From positions 1 through 64,000 of the forward strand of contig CAJUFE010000020.1 in the NCBI GenBank assembly GCA_910585635.1: a stretch of 64,000 nucleotides of DNA, read 5' to 3'. Made by a program: the position numbers and the translations under genes. Positions 25,961-34,034 of the stretch are shown one piece after another. Position 1 is the stretch's first letter. Every line of letters begins with the position of its first letter. The DNA comes from an uncultured Lachnospiraceae bacterium. GTDB lineage: Bacteria; Bacillota; Clostridia; Lachnospirales; Lachnospiraceae. The notes under the pieces were generated by a model. That model was given only the letters and a program-made list of their open reading frames with translations, was not told where the DNA came from and searched no databases.

Positions 25961-27133
25961 CTATCCCAGCGCCTCTACCGCATCCCGCAGCTGCCCCAGC
26001 GCCTTTTCCAGCACACACCTGGGACAGGCGGCATTTAACCGCATATAGCCGTGCAGGCTCCGCCCAAAGGTATTCCCCTCGTTCAATCCCAGCTTCGCCT
26101 TCTCGATCATGAACCGCCTAAGCTCTGCATCGTCCATCCCCAGCTCCCGGCAGTCCAGCCACACCAGATAGGTGGCGTCCGGGATGTTCGGCTTGATCTT
26201 CGGGATGTACTGCTGACAATAGTCCCGGATGAACCGGAAATTCCCGGCAAGATAGGCCAAGAGCTGCTCCAGCCATTCTTCCCCTTCATTGTACGCCGCT
26301 TCCATGGCCACGGAGCTGAAGGCATTGTTCCTGCGGATATCCATGTTCCCCCAGAAGCGGTCGAAGGCCTCTTTCTTCTCCTGATCCGGGAAGATCGTGG
26401 TAGAGGCCTGGAGACCGGCCAGGTTAAAGGTCTTGGTAGCCGATATACAGGTGATGACCTTCTCCCCGATCTCCTTCGATAAAGCTGCCGTCGGGGTATG
26501 CTTCTTGCCATTAAAGATCAGATCGGAATGGATCTCATCGGAGACCAGCAGCACATCCTCCTCGATACAGATCTTGGCCATCTTCTGTAATTCCTCTGGC
26601 TTCCAGACGATCCCCAGCGGATTATGGGGATTGCAGAGCAGGAACATCTCCACCTCCTTGGCCTGCCGCGCAAAAGTTTCCATATCGATCGTCCATACCC
26701 CATCCTTTTCCACCAGACGGTTTTCCACCACCTGGCGGCCCCAGGCCTCTACCACATCGTAGAACTCGGAGTATACCGGGGTCTGGATCATCACCTTGGC
26801 CCCTTCTTTCGTGAAGATCTTCACCAGAGCGGACAGAGTGGGCACCACGCCCAGGCTCCAGCTCATCAGGGCTGTATCCACCTCCCATCCGTTCCGCCTC
26901 TTCTCCCAGCCCTTCACCGCCTCAAAATAGCTGTCCGGCCTGGCCGTGTACCCCCAGATCCCCTCCTGGGCCTTCTTGCAGCAGGCATCGATGATGGGCT
27001 GTGCCGTGCAAAAATCCATATCCGCCACCCACAGAGGGATCACATCATCGGTCCCGAACTTCAGCTTCCGCTCATCATACTTGGCCGCACGGTTCTGGCT
27101 GCGGTCGATCACCTGATCAAAATCGTACTTCAT
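25961..27133 (-). CDS. MalY/PatB family PLP-dependent C-S lyase (cystathionine beta-lyase type)
   Basis: 390 residues, class II aminotransferase fold. WVADMDF and GYTARPD at the N terminus and SATKTFNLAGL, whose Lys binds PLP, are the MalY/PatB hallmarks. It cleaves cystathionine, cysteine or similar thioethers to a thiol or sulfide, pyruvate and ammonia. First gene after the sigma-54 promoter at 27228-27244, with its coenzyme-independent helpers downstream. True aminotransferase activity is possible but less likely. A second relative is partly present at 63489-64000. Confidence 0.92.
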   Translation of the reverse strand: MKYDFDQVIDRSQNRAAKYDERKLKFGTDDVIPLWVADMDFCTAQPIIDACCKKAQEGIWGYTARPDSYFEAVKGWEKRRNGWEVDTALMSWSLGVVPTLSALVKIFTKEGAKVMIQTPVYSEFYDVVEAWGRQVVENRLVEKDGVWTIDMETFARQAKEVEMFLLCNPHNPLGIVWKPEELQKMAKICIEEDVLLVSDEIHSDLIFNGKKHTPTAALSKEIGEKVITCISATKTFNLAGLQASTTIFPDQEKKEAFDRFWGNMDIRRNNAFSSVAMEAAYNEGEEWLEQLLAYLAGNFRFIRDYCQQYIPKIKPNIPDATYLVWLDCRELGMDDAELRRFMIEKAKLGLNEGNTFGRSLHGYMRLNAACPRCVLEKALGQLRDAVEALG

Positions 27134-27227
27134 GGCTTCTCTCCTTTTCTTTTGCCCATTTTCCAGGCCCAGGGCAGGGTCCGCCGTGCCGATGGTCCTG
27201 TGGACATTTCTTATACTTTTTTATATA

Positions 27228-27244
27228 AGCAAAAACCGTGCCGA
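27228..27244 (-). promoter_or_regulatory. sigma-54 (-24/-12) promoter of the malY operon
   Basis: Minus strand reads TCGGCACGGTTTTTGCT, matching TTGGCACG-N4-TTGCT with one mismatch; GG and GC are exactly 10 bases apart. It lies about 95 bases before the malY start. The enhancer-binding protein is encoded next door. Confidence 0.85.
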
Positions 27245-27266
27245 TCTTGCCGCGACACGGTTTTTC
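27231..27266. terminator. hairpin overlapping the sigma-54 promoter
   Basis: AAAAACCGTG (27231-27240) pairs with CACGGTTTTT (27257-27266). T runs follow on both strands, so it could end the enhancer-binding-protein transcript arriving on the minus strand. Its left arm lies inside the -24/-12 promoter. Confidence 0.55.
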
Positions 27267-27436
27267 TTTTTCATTTTTTTAATTTTTTGTCGTTTTACAT
27301 CTTCAGGACCGATCCCCTTTCGGATCCGTTTCCTAAATATTATAGGGATCAGAAGGGAAAAGCCGCATCGCGCGCCCTGACCCCCTAGCCTGACGGGCGA
27401 TATCCTGCTCCGTCTGCCGCTCATCCTGTTTTTTTC

Positions 27437-27495
27437 TGGTCGATCACGGACCATTTTCAATATTGACCATTTTGATCGACCAACATGACCAGATC
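27437..27495. promoter_or_regulatory. probable enhancer-binding sites upstream of malY
   Basis: Clustered CTGGTCGATC, GGACCATTTT, TTGACCATTTT (27463-27473) and GATCGACCAACATGACCAG, about 200 bases above the sigma-54 promoter, the usual distance for activator sites. TTGACCATTTT also occurs at 29856-29866 upstream of the desulfidase gene. Confidence 0.65.
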
Positions 27496-27566
27496 GTTCT
27501 GCTCCTGCCTTCCTCGCAGGCGGCTCCTCTGCCTGGCTCCCACCCACCATGGGCAGCCCTGCTCCT

Positions 27567-29684
27567 CTACCTGGATCCCATCCCGCTATAGGCGGCCCGT
27601 TCTTCCCAGAGCCGTCTCCCCTCTGGCATCAGGCGGCTCCCGCCCCGGCCCCGCCCTACCCGGACCAGGCCGCGCTCCGCCATGTCCGCCAGGATATCCC
27701 GCACCTCCTTCTGAGAGACCGGAAGGCCCGCGCTCCTGGCGTGGGCCAGGATCTTCTCCCTTCCGATCAGCTCCTGCTCCTTGGCGGCCTGATAAAGCTG
27801 CTCCAAAACGAACCAGAACGCGCCATCCTCCTCCCAGCGCACACTGATCCCCTTCGGCTCGCCCACAGAGGGCGCCGGCGCTAAAGGCGCCAGACATGCA
27901 CCGGACCGCATGGACTGCATCTTCTGGCCCCAGGCTACGGTAGGCGGCAAGTCCTCCATGGCGATCTCCTTATGTCCGGTATAGATAAAGTATTCCACCA
28001 CATTGTGGAGCTCCCGGATATTTCCCGGCCATGGATACGTCCGCAAGAACGCCTTTACCGCCTCCGTCAGCTGGAAATCCCCGCCCAGCTCTCTTCTAAA
28101 ATGCTCAATGATCAGGAACATGTCCTCTCCCCTCTGCGCCAGCGGCGGGATCACGATCGGGAGCGTGTTCAGCCGATAGTACAGATCCCGACGGAAGCTC
28201 CCGCCTTCTACCTTCTTTTCCAACGCCTCATTGGTAGCCGCCACGATCCGGACATCGATCTTGATCACCCGGTTCCCGCCCACCCGCATGATCTCCCGCT
28301 CCTGGAGCACCCTGAGGAGCTTGATCTGCAGGGTCTGGCTCATCCCCTCCAGCTCATCCAGGAACAAGGTCCCTTTATGGGCAAATTCAAACAATCCGGG
28401 ACGCCCGCCCTTTTTCGCGCCGGTGAACGCGCCTTCCTCATATCCAAAAAGCTCGCTCTCCAGCAGGTTCTCCGGCACCGCCGCCACATTGATCGCCAAA
28501 AACGGTCCGTCCTTCCGTCTGGACGCTTTGTGTACCGCATGGGCGAACAGCTCCTTCCCTGTGCCGGTCTCCCCGATCAGAAGGACCGGGCTCTCGCTGG
28601 CCGCCATCCGCTTTAAGATCTCCTTCGTCCGCACGATCGCGTCCGACCCTCCGATCACATCCTCAAAGCAATATTTTGCCACATGGCCTCTGTGGAGGAG
28701 CTGGCTGCGCAGCTCATTCTGCCGCACCTCCACCTCGTTGAATTTCTGGAGACGGGCAAAAGCCCCGATGCAGGCCTCCTGACGCAGGACCGGCACCACC
28801 TCCACGCTGACATTGATCCCATTGATCTTCTCGATCTTTGCCGGGACCGGCTTTTTCTCCAGAAGACATGGTAAAAAGGGCAGATACGCGAACACCGCAT
28901 CACAGCGTTTGCCCATGATAAAGGGCGCCTTCACCCGGGTGATCTCCTCCGCCCGTTTATTGCAGGCGAAGATCTCTCCTTTTTCATTGACCCCTATTAT
29001 CCCATCCTCCAAGATCCCCATCAGGATATGGAACTGGCTCTCCAGGCGGATCGACCGGCTGAACATCAGATCGAAGCTGTAATTGCTGGTGGCGATGGAG
29101 CGGAAATACGCCTGGAAACGCTCCGTCTCCAAAAGCTCTTCTAAGCCCAGCCGCAGGGCGATCTCGATCATCATCCCGGAGGTACAGGGACGCTGCCCCA
29201 GATCCAGCTTCGTCTCGATCTCTTCCGGGACATAGCGCATCTCATCCGGCGTCACGGCGATATGTACGCCCTCCTCCAATACCGCGCCTGGATAAAACGG
29301 GATCAGATGGATATGGTTGATCCCAAACTGGTTCAATTGGGTGATCGCCTCTCTAGCCATAGCCTGGGTCATATTGACAAAAAGGACCTTGCTCCCTGCC
29401 GGGATCGCCTTTAGCCTGCGCAGCTCCCGCCACCGAAAGGAGACCTCGATCGCCATGGTCTGGCAGCCCATAGGCACATGGCGGGCCACCTCCTCAGCGG
29501 ACCCGTAGGCATCTGTTGAAACTGCGAACAGGTCGGCCCGCTCCAGTTTTCCCATCGCAGAGCCATCCATCACGTTGAACACGGAGACATCCGCATGGTC
29601 CCCGAACAGCCCCCGCACATCCTTCGCATAAGAAGCGCCTGCCCGCGGATCTAAAGATACCACCGTGATCTTTTTCTTTTCCAT
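27567..29684 (-). CDS. sigma-54-dependent enhancer-binding regulator, CdsR-like
   Basis: 705 residues. Residues 1-205 form a unique sensory region that I do not match to a common receiver. A PAS-like domain follows (about 210-325). The central AAA+ domain (about 335-575) has Walker A GETGTGKE, the sigma-54 contact loop GAFTGA and Walker B FLDELE. The C terminus looks like a winged helix, not the usual Fis-type HTH. It hydrolyses ATP to open sigma-54 promoters. Its genes of action are probably both neighbours, each with a -24/-12 promoter. In Clostridioides difficile a similar regulator, CdsR, activates the desulfidase gene cdsB; the homology here is inferred from context and length. Confidence 0.88.
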   Translation of the reverse strand: MEKKKITVVSLDPRAGASYAKDVRGLFGDHADVSVFNVMDGSAMGKLERADLFAVSTDAYGSAEEVARHVPMGCQTMAIEVSFRWRELRRLKAIPAGSKVLFVNMTQAMAREAITQLNQFGINHIHLIPFYPGAVLEEGVHIAVTPDEMRYVPEEIETKLDLGQRPCTSGMMIEIALRLGLEELLETERFQAYFRSIATSNYSFDLMFSRSIRLESQFHILMGILEDGIIGVNEKGEIFACNKRAEEITRVKAPFIMGKRCDAVFAYLPFLPCLLEKKPVPAKIEKINGINVSVEVVPVLRQEACIGAFARLQKFNEVEVRQNELRSQLLHRGHVAKYCFEDVIGGSDAIVRTKEILKRMAASESPVLLIGETGTGKELFAHAVHKASRRKDGPFLAINVAAVPENLLESELFGYEEGAFTGAKKGGRPGLFEFAHKGTLFLDELEGMSQTLQIKLLRVLQEREIMRVGGNRVIKIDVRIVAATNEALEKKVEGGSFRRDLYYRLNTLPIVIPPLAQRGEDMFLIIEHFRRELGGDFQLTEAVKAFLRTYPWPGNIRELHNVVEYFIYTGHKEIAMEDLPPTVAWGQKMQSMRSGACLAPLAPAPSVGEPKGISVRWEEDGAFWFVLEQLYQAAKEQELIGREKILAHARSAGLPVSQKEVRDILADMAERGLVRVGRGRGGSRLMPEGRRLWEERAAYSGMGSR

Positions 29685-29740
29685 ATCCTTTCCTCCATTT
29701 CCCTAAGCTCTGCCCCATCAGATGTTCCTTTTCGCGCCCA

Positions 29741-29770
29741 CGCCAGCTAAGGCAGCGGAGGGAGGGGACC
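29741..29770 (+). repeat. fragment of dispersed palindromic repeat
   Basis: CGCCAGCTAAGGCAGCGGAG plus GGAGGGGACC matches the left flank and arm start of the copy at 40309-40340. The rest of the repeat is absent; it ends where the activator-site cluster begins. Confidence 0.6.
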
Positions 29771-29866
29771 TTTTGACCAACCTATGAAAAGTGGCCATCC
29801 GACAAAGAGCACCTTTGACCAATTATCCCGATACGCGCATTATGACCGATCATCTTTGACCATTTT
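29771..29866. promoter_or_regulatory. probable enhancer-binding sites upstream of cysteine desulfidase
   Basis: Four TTTGACCA-like motifs: TTTTGACCAA (29771-29780), CTTTGACCAAT (29813-29823), TATGACCGATC (29841-29851) and CTTTGACCATTTT (29854-29866). They lie 80-175 bases above the sigma-54 promoter, in the gap divergent from the regulator gene. Confidence 0.7.
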
Positions 29867-29945
29867 CTCATATTTTGTCTCCATCTGCAAGGATGATCTT
29901 CGCCAAAAACCTTGCTCCGGCAGAAAACGAGCGCCCCTGATCCTA

Positions 29946-29963
29946 TTGGCACGCTTTTTGCTT
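29946..29963 (+). promoter_or_regulatory. sigma-54 (-24/-12) promoter of cysteine desulfidase
   Basis: TTGGCACGCTTTTTGCTT matches the sigma-54 consensus in every conserved position; GG (29948-29949) and GC (29960-29961) are 10 bases apart. The start codon follows about 55 bases later. Confidence 0.93.
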
Positions 29964-30018
29964 ATTGATATAAATAAAGGCTTTGCCTTCTCACCACATG
30001 AATGAAAGGAGATCGAAC

Positions 30019-31311
30019 ATGATCACGAAAGAAGAACTTTTAGAACTGCTCCAACAGGAGGTCATCCCGGCTCTGGGCTGCACAGAACCAGTCTGTGTTG
30101 CGCTGGCCGCGGCGGATGCCTGGCACGCCATCGGCGGGGATATCGTCTCCATCAAGATGGAGGTGAACCCGGGGATCTATAAAAACGGGATGAGCGTGGG
30201 CATACCCGGCTTCGACCGGGTCGGCCTAAAATATGCCGCCGCTCTTGGCGCCTGCCTGGGGGATCCGGAAAAAGGCCTCCAGCTCTTGGAGGACATCACC
30301 CCAGAGGTGAGCCAGGCCGCCATCGAGCTGGTGGAAGGGCACCATGTGATCGTCATGATCGATCCGAAGGAACCTCGTCTCTATGCCCGGGCAGAGATCA
30401 TCACCACCTCCGGGATCGGGATCAGCGAGATCCGCAATACACATTCCAATATCATCTTTACCAAGCGGAATAATGAGGTCCTGCTCCAGAAGGGCTACAG
30501 CACCGACTCCAGTGATACGCTCCACGAAAAGCTGCGTCCCATGACAGTCTCCCAGATCCGGGAGGTGGTCGAACAATGTACAGAAGACGAATTGCGGCCC
30601 ATGGCAAAAGGGATGGAGATGAACGAACGGCTGGCAGACTACGGGCTGGAGCATTCCCTTGGGATCAGGATCGCGGCTTCCCTGAAAAAGCAGCTAAACC
30701 AGGATGCCTTAGGGGACAGCCTGTTCAGCCGCACCATGGTGCGGGTGGCCAGCAGCGCGGAAGGGCGGATGAGCGGCTGCCCTTATGCCGTTATGAGCAG
30801 CGCGGGCAGCGGGAACCATGGCATCACCGCCATCATCCCGGTAGCGGAGACGGCTCGGCATCTGGGTTCTACTGACGAACAGTTATACAAGGCCTTAGCC
30901 TTCTCCCACACGTTGAACATCTACATCAAACTGTTCACCGGAAAATTGTCAGCCACCTGCGGCTGCGGTGTATCCGCTGCCACAGCCGCTTCTGCCGCCA
31001 TGGTCTGGCTCATGGGGGGAACAGATCGCCAGATCGGGAGCGCCATCATCAATATGAGCGGGAACCTGACCGGCATGATCTGTGACGGCGGTAAGATCGG
31101 CTGTGCCTTAAAGCTGGCGACAGCTACTAATGCTGCTATGATGTGCGCCAGCCTTGCCATGTCGGATGTGGTCCTCCAAGCTACAGACGGGATCTGCGGC
31201 TATACCCCGGAACAGGCGATCCACAATATGGGAAAGGTCAGCGACCCTGGGATGACAGCCACTGACAAGACCATCCTGGACATCATGATGGAAAAGGACC
31301 AGGCTATTTAG
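30019..31311 (+). CDS. cyuA: L-cysteine desulfidase (CyuA/CdsB, UPF0597 family)
   Basis: 430 residues. Family marks: ALGCTEPVCVALA near residue 20, SGNHGITAIIPV, TCGCGVSAATAASAAM and MICDGGKIGCALK. The conserved cysteines are ligands of the 4Fe-4S cluster that activates the cysteine thiol. Converts L-cysteine to pyruvate, sulfide and ammonia without PLP. ATG at 30019 with AAAGGAG upstream; the frame begins earlier at 29983 without an RBS. Single gene under a sigma-54 promoter, divergent from the CdsR-like activator, an arrangement known from C. difficile cdsB. Confidence 0.95.
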   Translation: MITKEELLELLQQEVIPALGCTEPVCVALAAADAWHAIGGDIVSIKMEVNPGIYKNGMSVGIPGFDRVGLKYAAALGACLGDPEKGLQLLEDITPEVSQAAIELVEGHHVIVMIDPKEPRLYARAEIITTSGIGISEIRNTHSNIIFTKRNNEVLLQKGYSTDSSDTLHEKLRPMTVSQIREVVEQCTEDELRPMAKGMEMNERLADYGLEHSLGIRIAASLKKQLNQDALGDSLFSRTMVRVASSAEGRMSGCPYAVMSSAGSGNHGITAIIPVAETARHLGSTDEQLYKALAFSHTLNIYIKLFTGKLSATCGCGVSAATAASAAMVWLMGGTDRQIGSAIINMSGNLTGMICDGGKIGCALKLATATNAAMMCASLAMSDVVLQATDGICGYTPEQAIHNMGKVSDPGMTATDKTILDIMMEKDQAI

Positions 31312-31395
31312 GACGTTCCGCCCGCCTTTTCCGCTCTCACCCCCCACTTTTTCCTCCCTATCTCCGGATAAAGTGACAGAAAACACCACTTTCTC

Positions 31396-31423
31396 TTGAC
31401 ATTTAACATTTTTGTAATATAAT
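31396..31423 (+). promoter_or_regulatory. sigma-A promoter of first 3D-domain gene
   Basis: TTGACA (31396-31401), 16-base spacer, TATAAT (31418-31423). It leaves an untranslated leader of about 140 bases before 31569, in which I recognise no riboswitch. Confidence 0.8.
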
Positions 31424-31568
31424 GATAACATACAGTGACCGATCTGCAGTCCCGTTTTAACGATCGTATGTTGACCTGATAAGTTCCTACTTTAGAGAAA
31501 AACCTGTGGGACATCGGAAGATCTTTATGGTTGATCGTCATCATGATAGGGATAGGGAGGTGTTCGTT

Positions 31569-32438
31569 ATGATAAACCGATCATTCAAAAGAAGTAAAAC
31601 TGTCATTTTATCTCTGATCGCTGCCGCCATGCTGGCATTTCCGGCGAACGCAGCGAACGTACGGGGCAAGGTCACGGATGTCGATGGGAAGACGATCTCA
31701 GGCTGGGCGTGGAACCCGGAGGATACCAACGATGTCCAGGAGGTGGAGGTCCATATCTGCCAGGCCGGCGACCCTCTTCCGATCAAATATCTCCATGTGA
31801 CAGCGAATAAGTACCGGGAAGATCTGGTAGCCGACTTAAAAGACGGATGGCATGGTTTTTCTGCGGAGGTGGACTGGTCCTCCTTGAGCGGCAGCAGCTT
31901 CACCATCAAGGCTTACGCGGTCAAAGACGGTAAATATTACGCATTAGGCGACAGCGTCCGATATAACAAGGCATCAGGGGCTTCTGTACAGAGTACCCCC
32001 GCCCAAAAGCCCACAGGCTCTAACCTGTCGGCGGCAGCTGCTCCTACCGCCAGCGTGACAGCCCAGCCTTCGGCTCCAGCTGCCGTAGCGCCGATCAGCG
32101 CAGGTCCCGGTTATCAGACGAAAGATACCGATACAGCCAATGCAGCCAAAGAAACCTCGCTGGGTACCTTTGTGCTCAGCGGCTACTGTAACTGCGCAGA
32201 GTGCAGCGGAGGCTTTGGCATCACCTTTTCCGGCACCGTACCCCAGCCGCAGCATACGATCGCTGCCGACCTGACCATCCTGCCGTTAGGGACTAAGGTC
32301 CGCATCGGCGACATCATCTACACGGTGGAGGATAAAGGCTCCGCCGTACAGGGAAAGATGATCGATATCTATTATGCAGACCATGCTTCGGCCGCTGCTC
32401 ATGGGCGTACAGAAGCAGAAGTATTTTTGATCCAATGA
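31569..32438 (+). CDS. exported 3D-domain protein (cell-wall-associated)
   Basis: 289 residues. Signal peptide with predicted cleavage after AFPANA. Residues about 33-145 form a domain with VRGKVTDVDG, ISGWAWNPED and VDWSSLSG that is shared with the paralogue at 33142. A Pro/Ala/Thr linker follows, then a C-terminal 3D domain (named for three Asp) with LSGYCNCAECSGG, TIAADLTILPLGTKV, VEDKG and MIDIYYADH. 3D domains resemble the MltA/Sps barrel and occur in wall-remodelling and resuscitation-type proteins. ATG at 31569 with GGGAGG; a further upstream start would disrupt the signal peptide. Confidence 0.88.
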   Translation: MINRSFKRSKTVILSLIAAAMLAFPANAANVRGKVTDVDGKTISGWAWNPEDTNDVQEVEVHICQAGDPLPIKYLHVTANKYREDLVADLKDGWHGFSAEVDWSSLSGSSFTIKAYAVKDGKYYALGDSVRYNKASGASVQSTPAQKPTGSNLSAAAAPTASVTAQPSAPAAVAPISAGPGYQTKDTDTANAAKETSLGTFVLSGYCNCAECSGGFGITFSGTVPQPQHTIAADLTILPLGTKVRIGDIIYTVEDKGSAVQGKMIDIYYADHASAAAHGRTEAEVFLIQ

Positions 32439-32475
32439 TCAAGCCCGGCCCATAAGGGTCGGATATATCAGAGGA

Positions 32476-32508
32476 AGCCGCTCCCGTCTTTTTGGAGGGG
32501 GCGGTTTT
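32476..32508 (+). terminator. intrinsic terminator after first 3D-domain gene
   Basis: GCCGCTCCC pairs with GGGGGCGG around CTTTTTGGA, followed by TTTTCT. It begins 37 bases after the stop codon at 32438. Confidence 0.8.
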
Positions 32509-32514
32509 CTATGG

Positions 32515-32870
32515 GACCCTCTCGCCCTGCTCCCCTGCTCTCCACCCCGCGCTCGCTTCTTGCCAGCCACACCATCTCTCTAGCCTGCCCTGCCGCCTTC
32601 CCAGCCTGCTCTGATGCCCCTCCGCTCTGCTCTGCCTCTCCTCCGGTCCGCTCTACCGCCTTCCCGGTCTGCTCTGCCGTCTCCCCGCTCTGCTCTCACA
32701 GTCCACGCCTCCTGTTCTGCTCCTTGCACGCCTCCCCGCTCTGCTCTGCCGTCTCTCCGGTCTGCTCTGCCGCCTCTCCGCTCTGCTCTTCCGTCTCCCC
32801 GCTCTGCTCTCACAGTCCACGCCTCCTGTTCTGCTCCTCGCACGCCTCCCCCTCCTGGGCGCTCGGTCCT
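32515..32870 (+). repeat. pyrimidine-rich low-complexity tract with internal 61-bp duplication
   Basis: About 355 bases made almost only of C and T on this strand, built on CTCTGC and GTCTCCCCG units. 32677-32737 and 32791-32851 are the same 61-bp block with one difference, 114 bases apart. Reading frames cross it on both strands, but none has an RBS. With 32871-33141 it forms a gene-free gap of about 700 bases; the second part holds the next promoter. Confidence 0.8.
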
Positions 32871-32968
32871 TTTTGCCAAATTTTCTGTTTATCCGTCGAT
32901 CCATCTCCTATCTTCCAGTTTCTTGTGGCTTTTTGCGTCATATTCCCAGTCTTTTATCACAAAAACAC

Positions 32969-32996
32969 TTGACAAAACAGAAAAAACAGGTAAAAT
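32969..32996 (+). promoter_or_regulatory. sigma-A promoter of second 3D-domain gene
   Basis: TTGACA (32969-32974), 16-base spacer, TAAAAT (32991-32996). It matches the spacing of the promoter at 31396 and leaves a leader of about 140 bases, also similar in length. Confidence 0.7.
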
Positions 32997-33141
32997 ATGT
33001 ATCTGCCAGCAATATTTACAAAAGTGTTACATATTTATATTTTGTGTTAAAATCCTATTGCTATCCTGTATCGTTTTAGTCCATATCGTTTCCTGGCGAT
33101 CCGTCACAGGACAGCTAACAGAAAGTGAGGTTGATGATCTT

Positions 33142-33840
33142 ATGCAAAAAGAGCGAACGATCAGACATATGATAAATCTTTCCTTTACCGCAGCCCTGAC
33201 CTTGGGCGCCAGTATCACAGCCATGGCCGGTCAGGTCCATGGCAACGTAGACGAGATCCAGGAGGATGCCATCTCCGGATGGGCCTGGGATGAGGAGACG
33301 CCGGAAGAGACCCCCGAGGTTTCGGTCGCGATCGCGGACAGCACAGGCGCCATCGTCCAGGAGGCCTCCGGTGTGGCCGATATCCAGCGGGACGATGTGG
33401 CGGCCTGCGGCTACGGCAGCGGACTGTGCGGCTTTTCTATCCCGCTGGACTGGTCCTCACTGCCGGATGGGACGTATACGGTCCGCACGACTGTGGACGG
33501 CCAGCCTGTGGGGAATGACCGCCCCTACTACAAGGGCGTCCCCCCGATCCGCTCCATGGGCATCTTTAAGACCACCGGATACTGTCAATGCCGCTCCTGT
33601 TCCGCCGGCTGGGGACGACTGACCAGCACAGGCACAGTGGCCAGCGCAGGCCGCACGATCGCCGTGGATCCCCGGGTGATCCCCTACGGGACCAAGGTGA
33701 TGATCAACGGCAATATCTACACAGCCGAGGATTGTGGCGGCGGCGTCCGGGGCGATCATATCGACATCTTCTTCAATACCCACAGCGAAGCCCGCAACCA
33801 GGGAGTACAATACGCGGAGGTCTTTCTCGTTGGCGCGTGA
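33142..33840 (+). CDS. exported 3D-domain protein, paralogue of the preceding one
   Basis: 232 residues. Signal peptide ending near SITAMA, then the shared domain (VHGNVDEIQEDAISGWAW, LDWSSLPDG), no long linker, and a 3D domain with TGYCQCRSCSAGWG, TIAVDPRVIPYGTKV, AEDCGG and HIDIFFNTH. ATG at 33142 with GTGAGG upstream. The open frame continues upstream into the pyrimidine-rich tract, but that part is not coding. The tandem duplication with separate promoters suggests two conditions of use. Likely surface role in wall remodelling. Confidence 0.87.
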   Translation: MQKERTIRHMINLSFTAALTLGASITAMAGQVHGNVDEIQEDAISGWAWDEETPEETPEVSVAIADSTGAIVQEASGVADIQRDDVAACGYGSGLCGFSIPLDWSSLPDGTYTVRTTVDGQPVGNDRPYYKGVPPIRSMGIFKTTGYCQCRSCSAGWGRLTSTGTVASAGRTIAVDPRVIPYGTKVMINGNIYTAEDCGGGVRGDHIDIFFNTHSEARNQGVQYAEVFLVGA

Positions 33841-33873
33841 CCGAAAAGGACGACGGAGATAAGGCTGGCACGA

Positions 33874-33906
33874 CAGGCGCCTTAAAGGATCGGGCGCCTG
33901 GGCAAA
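33874..33906 (+). terminator. intrinsic terminator after second 3D-domain gene
   Basis: CAGGCGCC (33874-33881) pairs with GGCGCCTG (33893-33900), followed by GGCAAAAAAG. The T run is weak on the plus strand, so efficiency is uncertain. Confidence 0.5.
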
Positions 33907-33918
33907 AAAGGAGGGGCC

Positions 33919-34005
33919 GTCGCAAAATGTAGCTTATACACGATATATGGGTACAGACCATGTAGTCGGAACGCCATGTCTTGTATACAGCAGCTATTTT
34001 GCGAC
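33919..34005. other. long-range inverted repeat GTCGCAAAAT...ATTTTGCGAC
   Basis: The ends 33919-33928 and 33996-34005 are exact complements, with further partial pairing inside (TAGC/GCTA, TATAC/GTATA). The loop region holds about 40 bases. It lies between convergent genes. The same GTCGCAAA word occurs in the stem at 6082-6113. Confidence 0.55.
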
Positions 34006-34034
34006 AGTCCCACCAAAAAAAGCAGAAAAAAGCA

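Noticed and set aside
27567..29684. Assignment of the enhancer-binding protein as PrpR or RocR
   Set aside because: The N-terminal 205 residues do not show the PrpR signature and no propionate or arginine genes are nearby; the cysteine context supports a CdsR-like role better.
31424..31568. Riboswitch in the leader of the first 3D-domain gene (c-di-AMP type considered)
   Set aside because: The conserved ydaO-type core could not be found and no terminator or RBS-masking helix was evident.
32614..33141. N-terminal extension of the second 3D-domain protein through the pyrimidine tract
   Set aside because: The promoter at 32969-32996 and the RBS and signal peptide at 33142 place the start downstream; the extension is Ser/Pro/Leu low complexity.
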